Part shown: piece after piece, positions 26,202 through 34,816 of the stretch
Position numbering within the stretch: the first letter of the stretch is position 1
Layout: each line of letters starts with the position of its first letter
From: Rheinheimera riviphila
GTDB taxonomy: Bacteria > Pseudomonadota > Gammaproteobacteria > Enterobacterales > Alteromonadaceae
Direction: 5' to 3'
NCBI RefSeq assembly: GCF_004005945.1
Contig: NZ_SACS01000005.1
Coordinates: forward strand, 62,001 to 126,000
Length of the DNA stretch: 64,000 nucleotides
The notes under the pieces: generated by a model
What the model was told of the DNA's origin: nothing
Database searches by the model: none
What the model saw: the letters and a program-made list of their open reading frames with translations, nothing else
Program-made: the position numbers and the translations under genes

Positions 26202-28346
26202 TTGAATAACTGGCAACTGGGCACCATTTTTTTCGATACCACGCGGCGGCTGTTGATGGTCGATGGGCAACAACTTTATCTGGAACCGCGGATCTTTGAG
26301 TTGTTGCTGGCGTTATTAACCGCTGATCAGCAGCAGTTGAGCCGGGAGCAATTGATTGAACAGGTGTGGCAAGGCCGGGTGGTCAGCGAAAGCGCCATTA
26401 ATCGTGCGGTGTCGCTGCTACGAAAGGAGCTCGCCCAGCTGGATGCCAGCCAACCTTATCTGGAAACGTTGCCCAAAGTAGGGTATCGCTTGTTGGTGCC
26501 GGTGACGATATTGCCGCCAGCGACAGAACTTGCGGTCGATATGCCGGAGCAAACTGCGTTAGGCACGCAAGTGAATCCTGAACCTGTCAGCAGCAACGTC
26601 AATATACTCCAGCGCAGCGGCTGGTGGTTGCCAGTGTTGTTGCTCATGTTGCTGCTACTCAATCTATATTGGCAGCAGCAACATTCCACATCCGGATCTG
26701 CCCCAGTCACTGCCGCACCAACGCCACGGACCAGTGATGAAGGGGTCGAAGCGCAGCTGAGCTTGAGTCTTGATGGCAAGTGGTTTTCCTATTTGCAGCA
26801 AGACGAACAGCACAGCCGTTGGTTTTTGCAGCCAACCGATAAGACAACCGCCACTGCTTTGCCGCGATTGCAAGTTGAGGTACCGGCAGGAAATTTGCGC
26901 TATACCAGTTTAAGTCCTGATCGCAATTGGCTAGTGTACGAACTTTGTCAGCAGCAAGAATGTCAGCTGTGGTTACGCCCATCACCGATCACAGCGAGCG
27001 CCAGCGGCACCGCGCAAAATACTCCAGACCAACGCTTGTTAGAGCTTCCTTTTGACAGTCAGCTGCAACTTAGTTGGCAACAGGACAGCAAGGCATTTTA
27101 TTTCCGGCAACGCCCCGATAAAACCAAACCCTATGCGCTATCGCGGCTGGAGCTGGCGACCAAAGCAGTCCAACATCTCACACAACCGCTGACGCCGGGC
27201 GGTGATGTCGCGCTGGCGATATCCGTTGACGCCAGCAAGCTGGCGGTGGTCAGTTATCTGGAGCAGGCCAAGTCGGTGTTACGGATTTACCAGCGGCAGG
27301 GCATGCAGTTAGTGGCCGAACAACAAGTGCCATTCGCCGTGAAGACGATTGCCTGGAAAAATGACGATCAGCTGCTGTTTGGTTGTGGCGAGCAAATTTG
27401 TCGCTGGGAAGTTGATACGCAAAAAACACAACCGCTGTTTCATACCGGCGCGCCAGTGCAGTCGTTGTTCTGGCAAACCGGACAGCTTTGGTACAGCATA
27501 TCACAGCACAAAATGGAGATTTGGCGGCAACCGCGGCCGGAAGTTAATGTAGTTTCAGGAGTTTCAACAGCTACACAGGATGCCGCAGGCCACTGGCCAG
27601 CACCGCAGAAAATCATCGCCAGTTCGCGCATTGACTGGATGCCAAGGGTTGCGGCTAACCAGCTAGTATTTTTAACCAATCGTCAGGGCGAGCAGCAAAT
27701 CTGGCGCAAAACCGCCGGGCAAAGTGAACAACTGCTGGCAACCTTGCCACCACCGGCCGAATTTGTGCGCCTGACATTGTCAGATGATGGCAAACAACTG
27801 GTCTTCAGCCAGCAAGGTGCGATTTATCTGCTGGAAATCGAAAGTGGCCAACTGCAGCAAATCCTCGATGCTTCCGCTAAAGCGATGGTAGTAAATTTTG
27901 GGGAAGCGCCAGGACAGCTGATCTACAGTAGCACCCAAAGTGGCGACTGGCAGCTCTGGTCGCTGGACCGTGCCACTGGCCGATCTACGCAACTCACCAG
28001 CCAAGGTGGTTACAGCGGCTACCAGTGGCAAGGCGAGCTTTGGTACAGCAAATACCATCAGGATGGTTTGTATCGATTAGACCGCAATGGCCAGGAGCAG
28101 CTGATGTTGGCGAATTTTGACAAAATCAACTGGCTGAACTGGCAACTCACCAACGGCGAGCTGTATTTTTACCAACCAGGTCAAGGCTTGCTGCAATGGT
28201 CTGTTGCCATGCCAGAGCTACCACCACGCTTGCTGCTGCCCACCCCAGAACGGTTTATGCATCATTACCAGTGGACTCAGGACGCACTTTGGTATGTGCG
28301 GCGCGCGCAAGCGCAAGGGGACGTTTATCAGCTGGCGTTGCCGTAG
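26202..28346 (+). CDS. Membrane-bound winged-helix regulator (CadC/ToxR type) with beta-propeller domain
   Basis: A 714-residue one-component regulator. Residues about 5-105 form an OmpR/PhoB-type winged helix (LYLEPRIFELLLALLTADQQ, INRAVSLLRKEL, LETLPKVGYRLLVPV). One membrane span follows near 145-162 (WWLPVLLLMLLLLNLYW). The large periplasmic part carries repeated TolB/WD40-like blades (LSLDGKWFSYL, LSPDRNWLVYEL, LTLSDDGKQLVFS). Such proteins bind DNA from the membrane and sense a periplasmic cue. The start is TTG at 26202 with GGAG nine bases upstream. It is divergent from the secreted hydrolase. The signal and targets are unknown. Confidence 0.9.
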   Translation: MNNWQLGTIFFDTTRRLLMVDGQQLYLEPRIFELLLALLTADQQQLSREQLIEQVWQGRVVSESAINRAVSLLRKELAQLDASQPYLETLPKVGYRLLVPVTILPPATELAVDMPEQTALGTQVNPEPVSSNVNILQRSGWWLPVLLLMLLLLNLYWQQQHSTSGSAPVTAAPTPRTSDEGVEAQLSLSLDGKWFSYLQQDEQHSRWFLQPTDKTTATALPRLQVEVPAGNLRYTSLSPDRNWLVYELCQQQECQLWLRPSPITASASGTAQNTPDQRLLELPFDSQLQLSWQQDSKAFYFRQRPDKTKPYALSRLELATKAVQHLTQPLTPGGDVALAISVDASKLAVVSYLEQAKSVLRIYQRQGMQLVAEQQVPFAVKTIAWKNDDQLLFGCGEQICRWEVDTQKTQPLFHTGAPVQSLFWQTGQLWYSISQHKMEIWRQPRPEVNVVSGVSTATQDAAGHWPAPQKIIASSRIDWMPRVAANQLVFLTNRQGEQQIWRKTAGQSEQLLATLPPPAEFVRLTLSDDGKQLVFSQQGAIYLLEIESGQLQQILDASAKAMVVNFGEAPGQLIYSSTQSGDWQLWSLDRATGRSTQLTSQGGYSGYQWQGELWYSKYHQDGLYRLDRNGQEQLMLANFDKINWLNWQLTNGELYFYQPGQGLLQWSVAMPELPPRLLLPTPERFMHHYQWTQDALWYVRRAQAQGDVYQLALP

Positions 28347-28584
28347 GTTTTGCAACATAGGGTGATAAGACTGATCTTTTTGAGGTGTAGGTTAAATTTC
28401 AAGCAATTGAATTTATTGATACTCTTCTAAATAGCACTCACCAAAACTGTCCATTTAATTTACACAATCACTATGGTTTAGATGTTCGTAGTTTGTATAG
28501 GTTTTTGATACTTATACAATATATGTTCATGGCATATTTTTTGCTATTTTGACTTGCAACAATTGATAACCATAGGAATGCGAA

Positions 28585-29340
28585 ATGTTACGTAAGTTTT
28601 TCGTCTTGGCTGGCTTGCTGTTAGCCAGTGTGTCTACGCCAGCTGCTGTTATCGAATACAAAGGTTATTCACGTGATAGTTCCTCAAATATCGTTACCGG
28701 TGGCGGTTTGGAGTGGTTGAAGTGGGATGTCACCCAGGGCATGAGTATTAATGAAGCATTGGCAGCGCATAAAGGGTGGTCGCTGGCAAGCAATTTACAG
28801 ATGGCATCTCTATTTAACGCGTTTCAGTTCGGTGCCAGTAATTGGCATGACAAAGAAAACATGATTCAGTACTCAGATATTGATTGGAGTCAGGACGAAC
28901 TTGGGGATACTAACGCGTTTATCGATTTATTTGGTTTCACTTCTGGGCCATGGAAGGTGTGTATGACTCCAGCCGACAAAAATTGTGATATCAAAGAGGA
29001 TGCTCGATTTTACACAGCCGCCCACTATGGTATCGATAATAACGCCAACGGTTATTACAATCACGCATATATAGAGGATGATAGTTCTTCGCGTTATAGC
29101 AGTATGTTTGACGTTGAACAGATAGATGGTTTTGCTTTACTCATGTCTGATTTATTTTTAAATGTAGATCGTGATGATCGTTCGCTTAGTTTTGGTATTG
29201 CTCTCGTTCGTATACACCACGCAACACCATCCCCTGTGTCATTACCAGGCTCCTTGAGCCTGCTCGCCTTAGGTCTGGCCGGGTTAGCCTATCGCCGACG
29301 CAAAGGTGCAACCGTTAATCTTTGTGGCCAAGCAGCCTAA
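28585..29340 (+). CDS. PEP-CTERM sorted exported protein
   Basis: A 251-residue exported protein. It has an N-terminal signal peptide (FFVLAGLLLASVSTPAAV) and a C-terminal sorting signal: PSPVSLPGSLSLLALGLAGL, then an Arg-rich end (AYRRRKG), a variant of the PEP-CTERM tripartite signal recognised by exosortase and linked to exopolysaccharide. The body (GGLEWLKWDVTQGMSINEAL onward) is of unknown function, though the opening resembles other PEP-CTERM proteins. TAGGAATGCGAA precedes the ATG. The unusual tail after the Arg cluster (ATVNLCGQAA) is longer than normal. A terminator follows. Confidence 0.85.
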   Translation: MLRKFFVLAGLLLASVSTPAAVIEYKGYSRDSSSNIVTGGGLEWLKWDVTQGMSINEALAAHKGWSLASNLQMASLFNAFQFGASNWHDKENMIQYSDIDWSQDELGDTNAFIDLFGFTSGPWKVCMTPADKNCDIKEDARFYTAAHYGIDNNANGYYNHAYIEDDSSSRYSSMFDVEQIDGFALLMSDLFLNVDRDDRSLSFGIALVRIHHATPSPVSLPGSLSLLALGLAGLAYRRRKGATVNLCGQAA

Positions 29341-29365
29341 CCGCCGCCATAAATCATCTAATAAC

Positions 29366-29409
29366 CCACAAGCACCGGAGGTTTTTGCCTCAGGTGTTTG
29401 TGGCTTTTT
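29366..29409 (+). terminator. Rho-independent terminator after the PEP-CTERM gene
   Basis: CCACAAGCACC (29366-29376) pairs with GGTGTTTGTGG (29393-29403) with one G-T wobble, followed by CTTTTTG. In the remaining gap, 29410-29663, I see no gene or clear signal. Confidence 0.75.
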
Positions 29410-29663
29410 GAGTACGGATCGGGCCCGCATCTAGTGATGCTGCATAAACCCCATTGACATAAAAACCATGTATTCACGGCGCGTCTGCGTTGCTGTGCCC
29501 CAGCCTCCTGCTCAGTACTGCAGCTATCTTCGCCACCAACCAAAATCCACACCCCATCCCAAATCTGACATTTGTCAGCCAACTTCGATGACAATCTGCG
29601 CTGCCTTTACAGCTGCGGTTAACAAACAATAGGCCTCCGGTTTAATCATCCAAGGAATGGCTT

Positions 29664-30608
29664 ATGTTTGCTAAATTGCCCAACGCATCCAATAAACCCA
29701 ACTCAGCAAAAATAAACAAAATTAATAGGTTAGCGATTTTATTACTCACATTATTGTTGCTATGCAGCCAGCTACCGCTGCTGATCACCACCTTTGTACC
29801 CTTATCCAACCAGGGCAAGGTGCAAAGCCAATTGTATGTACCGGCTACAGCAAGTGCGGCAAGACCGGCGCCGCTCTTGGTGATATTGGGTGGTTCGGAA
29901 GGCGGTATGGGCATGACCAGCGCGCGGCGGGCGGCAGATCGGCAAGCTTATCTGGATGCCGGTTTTGCGCTATTGGTGGTCGGTTATTTTGGGTTGCCGG
30001 GTATTCCATCTGGATTGGATCGGATTGAGCTGAGCGGCGTGTTAGATGTTATAGAAATCACCCGCAGCAACCCCGCCGTCGACGCAGAAAATTTGTCAGT
30101 GCTCGGGGTGTCAAAAGGGGCGGAGTTGGCGTTCCTACTGGCCAGCAGGTTAGCGCAAATCAGCACTGTGGTTGCGGTGGTCGGTAGTGAGGTGGTGTTT
30201 GGCAGTCCAGAGTGGTACAGCACCAGTTCGTCCTGGAGCTGGCAGGGACACTCCATGCCTTTTGTGCCTTTTAGTTGGCGTTCGGCGATACCACTGATGC
30301 AGGGCAACTTTCGGCAAGGACATGAAATTGCTATGCAAAATCAGCAGGCTTACCAGCAAGCGCTGATCCCGGTGCAGCAGATGCAGGCCAACGTGTTATT
30401 TGTTTCCGGTACTGCAGATGAGCTATGGCCATCCAGTGAAATGTCCGATCGGATGATGGAACGGTTGCAGCAACATCAATATCAGTATCGTTATCAGCAT
30501 TTGAAAATAGCAAATGGCGGTCATGGTGGGCTCGTCAGGGAATATCAACCGCAGATTATTGAATTTTTACGACAGTCGCAAATACCTGCCGTACGCTTAA
30601 CGGATTAA
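29664..30608 (+). CDS. Alpha/beta hydrolase, acyl-CoA thioesterase/BAAT C-terminal-like
   Basis: A 314-residue protein with one N-terminal membrane helix (LAILLLTLLLLCSQLPLLITT, about 23-43) and an alpha/beta hydrolase domain. The strand-1 region is PLLVILGGSEGGM. The triad is complete: Ser150 in LGVSKGAEL, Asp in FVSGTADELWPS and His in IANGGHGG. GGSEGG and GVSKG are typical of the BAAT C-terminal/acyl-CoA thioester hydrolase family, in which the nucleophile can be Ser or Cys. The substrate is unknown. The gene stands alone, with a start ATG after AGGAATGGCTT. Confidence 0.85.
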   Translation: MFAKLPNASNKPNSAKINKINRLAILLLTLLLLCSQLPLLITTFVPLSNQGKVQSQLYVPATASAARPAPLLVILGGSEGGMGMTSARRAADRQAYLDAGFALLVVGYFGLPGIPSGLDRIELSGVLDVIEITRSNPAVDAENLSVLGVSKGAELAFLLASRLAQISTVVAVVGSEVVFGSPEWYSTSSSWSWQGHSMPFVPFSWRSAIPLMQGNFRQGHEIAMQNQQAYQQALIPVQQMQANVLFVSGTADELWPSSEMSDRMMERLQQHQYQYRYQHLKIANGGHGGLVREYQPQIIEFLRQSQIPAVRLTD

Positions 30609-30647
30609 AAGCTGCGCCTGAAGTGAACGATGGCATTGAAGATGACA

Positions 30648-31367
30648 TCAACGATCCTGGCCAACCTTACGCATAATCCTGTTATACAAAGCGGCATTTT
30701 TATCTTCACCGCAAGGCACGGGTTTCATGCTGAAAATATCAGCGCGCAGGTCAGCGCCCGGTTTGGCTTGATAGCAATAGTCACCGACTTTTTCGACAAA
30801 GCTACCGTCACTGAGTTGCATCAGTACGTTGGCGGCGGCGTGCTCGGGCTTGAGTTGTACCTTGCTGGTAGTAGCGGGGCGGTCTCGCAGGTGTGGCCGT
30901 TGTTGACTGGCAGCTAAAGCTTCATTGCTAATATCATTGTGACGCCGGGTGGCGATCGCCAGGCTGCGCTCGGCCAGACTCATGGCATGGGGTTCTTGCG
31001 CCGGGTTTGTCACGTGGGTGGCTTCGGTTGGCGTGCTGTTATTGTCGATTGCTTTGTTGGCTGGCACGTCGGCAGGTTGGTCTGCGGTTCGCTGCGCAGT
31101 AATTGGCTTTGCTGGCTCGACCACAGGTTTTGCTTTGACAGCGGTAGGAGTTGGCTTGGGTATTGGCTTGAGTGCTGGCTTTACCGGCGCCACTTCTTTT
31201 GGAGTAACTGCTGGCGGCTTCGGCCGAATTGCCTGATACACAAAAGCTTCGATCGCCCTTGGCTGCGCCACGACCTTTGCCGGCCGATGCGTGTACCACA
31301 GCACCGCAATCACTAATAGATGGAGCAATGCCGACCAGCCCAAAGCTTTTGCTAAATTATCAAACAT
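30648..31367 (-). CDS. Membrane-anchored Pro/Lys-rich protein, TonB-like N-terminus
   Basis: A 239-residue protein. It begins with a TonB/TolA-like arrangement: a short cytoplasmic start, one membrane helix (ALLHLLVIAVLWYTH, about 14-28), then a long Pro/Lys/Ala-rich periplasmic spacer (PKPPAVTPKEVAPVKPALKP, about 49-68, and onward). The C-terminal domain (NVLMQLSDGSFVEKVGDYCY...PVPCGEDKN) has two cysteines and is not a TonB C-terminal domain that I recognise. No exbB or exbD is adjacent. A role as an envelope-spanning anchor is possible, but the function is unknown. Confidence 0.72.
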   Translation of the reverse strand: MFDNLAKALGWSALLHLLVIAVLWYTHRPAKVVAQPRAIEAFVYQAIRPKPPAVTPKEVAPVKPALKPIPKPTPTAVKAKPVVEPAKPITAQRTADQPADVPANKAIDNNSTPTEATHVTNPAQEPHAMSLAERSLAIATRRHNDISNEALAASQQRPHLRDRPATTSKVQLKPEHAAANVLMQLSDGSFVEKVGDYCYQAKPGADLRADIFSMKPVPCGEDKNAALYNRIMRKVGQDR

Positions 31368-31532
31368 TTACAGCGCTAGAAAAATAATCGATGCAATCCA
31401 GACTGATGAAATAATCGAAAGTTCAGCTGCTTAACTTTTTGAGATGTACTTTTTAGCAATTCCTTTTTGCTTAAGGCTGAACAAGCGGGCGACTTGCTAC
31501 CAGAAAATACGCGCAATGGTTTAACAAAGCAA

Positions 31533-31644
31533 TGGCGGACTGCCTGCGGCGAGTCACGCCCTACGGTGGAAGTTGTGCTATTAACGTCTTGTTTTATATT
31601 GAAAAATGGTAGGGCGTTACTCGCCGCGAAGCGGCAGTACGCCA
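31533..31644 (+). repeat. REP-like element, family A copy 3
   Basis: TGGCGGACTGCCTGCGGCGA onward to GCCCTAC (31533-31564), a 44-base AT-rich spacer, then GTAGGGCG...GCAGTACGCCA (31609-31644). The outer arms are imperfect inverted repeats of each other. The pattern matches the tandem copies at 24585-24842. The 413-base gap 31368-31780 holds only this element and a GTACGATG/CATCGTAC dyad (31696-31721). Confidence 0.8.
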
Positions 31645-31780
31645 CTCTTCGAGCGAACTCCACATATCGATCGTACAGGACTGTCCGATGAAAAAGTACG
31701 ATGTACTTAGCGCCATCGTACCTTTACCAAGTTCATTTACTTAAATTCTTTCATCCTAACCAGACGGCAGAGCTTTACCA

Positions 31781-32740
31781 TCAATACTGATAATACTCAG
31801 CTTTTTTCAGTAACGACTCAGTGTTTAACTTGCCAGTGACGCACTGATTAATATCAGATTTTTTAAACACCCAATAAATATCCTGGTTATTGCGGCCGTG
31901 CGAATTCGACAGCTGTAACGACACAAACTCGTTGTCTTTCAGCTCACGTAAACTGGCGCCGTAATCACACAGAGTATTGGCAAAATTGACACTGATGGTC
32001 GCGATCAGCTCTTTTTGTTTTTCGGCGGCAATTTTGGCCTGCTCAACCCGTTTTTTCTGATATTCCTGCTCCATCACACTGTATTTTTGCTGCATTTCAT
32101 CCATGCGTTTTTTCAGTTCAGCACTTTTAGTGTTGATTTTGGTCAGCTCTTTTTGCTGATCAGCATCCAGTTTGCCGACTTTGCTTTGAAAATCGATATC
32201 GCGTTTTTCGCGTTCTAAATCGCGGAATTCACGTTCTAAATCGCGTTTTTGTTCGCGTACATCCCGCATCATGTCCTGCTGTTGTTCTTGCTGATCCATC
32301 ATCTGCTCCACTTCAGCTTCCGCCTGCTCGGCAATGGCGTCGATGGCTTCTTCATCGATATGACCACCGGCCATGGCGGCATTCGCGACCGCTGAAGCGC
32401 GGGCGGAAATGGCGGCAATTTGTTCTTTGTCGATGGAGATAGCCACCGGCACCGACATGCCACCCGGCGGCATCGGCGCCATCGGAGCTATTGGCGCCAT
32501 CGCAAAATAGCGGCCAAAGCTACCTTGGGTACTGGTTTGGAACAGCACGCCTTGACCGGCCAAATAACTGTGGCTAATGCGGCCAACGCCGGAGTCACGG
32601 CCTTGTTCTAATGAGGTTTGCAGAATGTTCTGCATAATTTCCAAATTTTGTTTCAGCTTCGGGCTGACTTGGGTGGCAGCCTGGCTACCGGCGCTCAGCA
32701 ATAACGTGGCCAGCGCGGCTAAATATGGGGTTAATTTCAT
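31781..32740 (-). CDS. Exported coiled-coil protein of the ECF sigma operon
   Basis: A 319-residue protein with a signal peptide (YLAALATLLLSAGSQAA). It has a Met/Pro-rich patch (APIAPMAPMPPGGMSVP), a helical region, then a long charged coiled coil (about 150-245: QQDMMRDVREQKRDLEREF, AELKKRMDEMQQKYSVMEQE). The small C-terminal domain has two cysteines (CDYGASL and NQCVTGK). I recognise no named family. It is the last gene of the sigma factor operon, three bases after the anti-sigma-like gene. That position suggests a periplasmic effector or sensor of the stress the sigma factor responds to. Confidence 0.8.
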   Translation of the reverse strand: MKLTPYLAALATLLLSAGSQAATQVSPKLKQNLEIMQNILQTSLEQGRDSGVGRISHSYLAGQGVLFQTSTQGSFGRYFAMAPIAPMAPMPPGGMSVPVAISIDKEQIAAISARASAVANAAMAGGHIDEEAIDAIAEQAEAEVEQMMDQQEQQQDMMRDVREQKRDLEREFRDLEREKRDIDFQSKVGKLDADQQKELTKINTKSAELKKRMDEMQQKYSVMEQEYQKKRVEQAKIAAEKQKELIATISVNFANTLCDYGASLRELKDNEFVSLQLSNSHGRNNQDIYWVFKKSDINQCVTGKLNTESLLKKAEYYQY

Positions 32741-32743
32741 GGT

Positions 32744-33397
32744 CTAGTTACTCCGTTTAGGGTCAATTTGCGTGCGGTTTGGCAGGTACGAACTGCCGTA
32801 ATCTTGTCTGGCTTGGGTTGGCTGAACGTTGTCCTGCCAGTATTGCCAGTCAGCCTGTCGTTGCTGATTTAAGTATTCCACCAGCTCGATCATGTCGCTG
32901 CTGCGGGCTTTTTGTTCGTTTTCAGTCAGATAGTCTTTCAGTAACACCAACTGTGTTGCTTGTTGATGTTGCTGGTTCTGTAACTGTTGCTGCAAATATT
33001 GCTGCTGCTCTTGCTGGAAACTGGCCAGCATGGTGGTCATCTCTTGCTGCTGTTGCAGACTGTTGTTCTCTTTCCAGCTCAGCGCCAGAGCGCCATCCTG
33101 TAATTGCAGCTGTAACGGCGAGATGCTGATAATCAGCGCCATTGCTGACATGCCAACACTTAATCTGGGCCACCAGGCGGTTTTTGCTGGTCGACCACCC
33201 CATTGCTGGCGGAACATCTGGCTGGTGTCAATATCGGGTACTGGTGCATAAGCCGGCACTTTGGCATGCCGTTGCAGTTGCTGTGCGGTCAAAAACCGGC
33301 CGTACCATTCGCTGTCTGACTGAAGTTGTTGCTCACACTCAGCAGTGGTCAGTTTGCCGGCGAGCCAGGCTTCAAAAATTTGCTGATTGTTCAACAT
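32744..33397 (-). CDS. Membrane anti-sigma-like protein
   Basis: A 217-residue protein. The N-terminal cytoplasmic part (about 1-85) contains FEAWLAGKLTTAECEQQL, a small helical segment reminiscent of anti-sigma domains. One membrane helix follows (SVGMSAMALIISISPLQLQL, about 77-96), then a Gln-rich periplasmic coiled coil (QQQEMTTMLASFQQEQQQYL onward). No zinc-binding HxxxCxxC motif is visible. It overlaps the sigma factor gene by 26 bases and sits directly after it, the usual place for an anti-sigma factor. That function is inferred from position and topology. Confidence 0.78.
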   Translation of the reverse strand: MLNNQQIFEAWLAGKLTTAECEQQLQSDSEWYGRFLTAQQLQRHAKVPAYAPVPDIDTSQMFRQQWGGRPAKTAWWPRLSVGMSAMALIISISPLQLQLQDGALALSWKENNSLQQQQEMTTMLASFQQEQQQYLQQQLQNQQHQQATQLVLLKDYLTENEQKARSSDMIELVEYLNQQRQADWQYWQDNVQPTQARQDYGSSYLPNRTQIDPKRSN

Positions 33398-33935
33398 GGG
33401 CTACCTCCAACTGCGTGCGCAGTTTATCTAATGCCGCGTAAAATCTTGATTTAACGGTGTTACTGGAAATCGCCAGCTGATCGGCAATTTCATCAAAAGT
33501 AAATTGCTGGTAAAACCGTAACTCGACCACCAACCTTTGGTCAGCGGGTAAATGCTTTAACTGTTGCTGGACGATTTTCTGCGTTTGCTGGCCATAGAGC
33601 CTTGCCTCAGCAGTTGGTTCATCGTCATTAAACAAATCCGGGCTATCGTCAATGTCCTGCGTCGGTTTGCGCTTACGCAGCATATCCATGGCACGATAGT
33701 TGGCGATGCCAAACAGCCAGGTTTTAAAGCTGCTATCGCCGCGAAATTGTGCCAGATTGCGACAGAGCACCATCAACACGTCCTGCAGCAAATCGCGGGC
33801 ATCATCCGGATTGCCCATCAGCCGCAGGCCATAATGGTACAACATGGTCTGATATCGACTGACCAGTTGCTGCCAGGCGCGCTCATCGCCATCCAGGGCT
33901 TTATTAATTAAGCTTTCATCACTGCGTTTAAACAC
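33372..33935 (-). CDS. ECF-type RNA polymerase sigma factor
   Basis: A 187-residue ECF sigma factor. Region 2 contains YGLRLMGNPDDARDLLQDVLM and FKTWLFGIANYRAMDMLRKR; region 4 contains LPADQRLVVELRFYQQFTFDEIADQL, then NTVKSRFYAALDKL, the recognition helix. Length and both regions are normal. It heads a three-gene operon with an anti-sigma-like membrane protein (26-base overlap) and an exported coiled-coil protein. Target promoters cannot be assigned here; autoregulation is common in such operons. Confidence 0.92.
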   Translation of the reverse strand: MFKRSDESLINKALDGDERAWQQLVSRYQTMLYHYGLRLMGNPDDARDLLQDVLMVLCRNLAQFRGDSSFKTWLFGIANYRAMDMLRKRKPTQDIDDSPDLFNDDEPTAEARLYGQQTQKIVQQQLKHLPADQRLVVELRFYQQFTFDEIADQLAISSNTVKSRFYAALDKLRTQLEVAHVEQSANF

Positions 33936-34225
33936 TTGAGTCAGGTTCTTTAGTTTTGATGTGCATTGGTCGGCCCTGCTTTAAAAAAAGTTTTGTTTTT
34001 TGGCATAAAAAATAAATTTAGTGGAAATATTTAGTAGATGACTGAATTTATTATGCATTTTTTTATCGTTTGCGGCGATGCCTAGCCAGAATTCAGTCCG
34101 GAAATTGGCTCGGCGAGCGTTTTTTTGCCCAGCGTTACGGTAAAAGGGATCCAGTGCGGTCACCAGGCCGTAGCCTCCTGCAACGTTTGCAGACCGGTGC
34201 TGCCTCATTTACCTAAGGAATTTCC

Positions 34226-34816
34226 ATGATCCGCAAAGCCATTCTGGCCAGTCTCGTGACTCTATTCGGTTGTAGTCAGTCAGTGCAGGATTATCAGGCG
34301 TTGTCGCCGCAGCTGCAATTGACTGAATTTTTTCAAGGCAGTAGTGAAGCCATCGGCGTGATGCACGACTGGCGCGGCAAACAATCGTTGCGCTTTGTGG
34401 CAGAACTTTGTGGCCAGTGGCAGGGCGATCGCGGTGATTTATATGAAATTTTTAGTTTCAGCGATGGTCGTATCGACAAAAGGCACTGGCAGTTAACCCA
34501 GCAAGCCGATGGGTCAGTCAAGGGCACGGCCGAGGACGTGGTGGGGCAAGCCAGTGGCCAGCTGGCCGGTAATACCTTGTACTGGGAATACACCCTACGT
34601 ATCCCGCAAGATGGTGATTATATTGATGTGAAAGTGAAAGATTGGTTGTATCTGATAAGCCCAGGGCAGGTGATCAACCGCTCGACTTTACATAAGTTTG
34701 GCTTGACCGTGGGTGAGCTGACTTTAGCGATCAGGCAGTTACAGCCACAAGCCGACTGCGCCGAATTTATCAAAAAGTATCAGGCGACGGAGCGGACGAT
34801 ACCCCTGGCACCTTAA
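34226..34816 (+). CDS. DUF3833 family lipoprotein
   Basis: A 196-residue lipoprotein. The signal ends in a lipobox TLFGC with Cys16. Features recalled for DUF3833 are present in order: LTEFFQGSSEAIGVMHDWRG, LCGQWQGDRGDLYEIFSFSD, GSVKGTAEDVVGQASGQLAG, YWEYTLRIP, WLYLISPGQVINRSTLHKFG and VGELTL. The function is unknown, probably a lipocalin-like outer-membrane or periplasmic protein. TAAGGAATTTCC precedes the ATG. Its stop overlaps the stop of the convergent HD-GYP gene. Confidence 0.88.
   Translation: MIRKAILASLVTLFGCSQSVQDYQALSPQLQLTEFFQGSSEAIGVMHDWRGKQSLRFVAELCGQWQGDRGDLYEIFSFSDGRIDKRHWQLTQQADGSVKGTAEDVVGQASGQLAGNTLYWEYTLRIPQDGDYIDVKVKDWLYLISPGQVINRSTLHKFGLTVGELTLAIRQLQPQADCAEFIKKYQATERTIPLAP

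Noticed and set aside
29358-29594. 78-codon minus-strand ORF after the PEP-CTERM gene
   Set aside because: Overlaps the terminator hairpin, no family likeness, no ribosome-binding site.
31376-31663. 95-codon minus-strand ORF between the TonB-like gene and the ECF operon
   Set aside because: Largely made of the family A repeat and AT-rich spacer; not coding-like.
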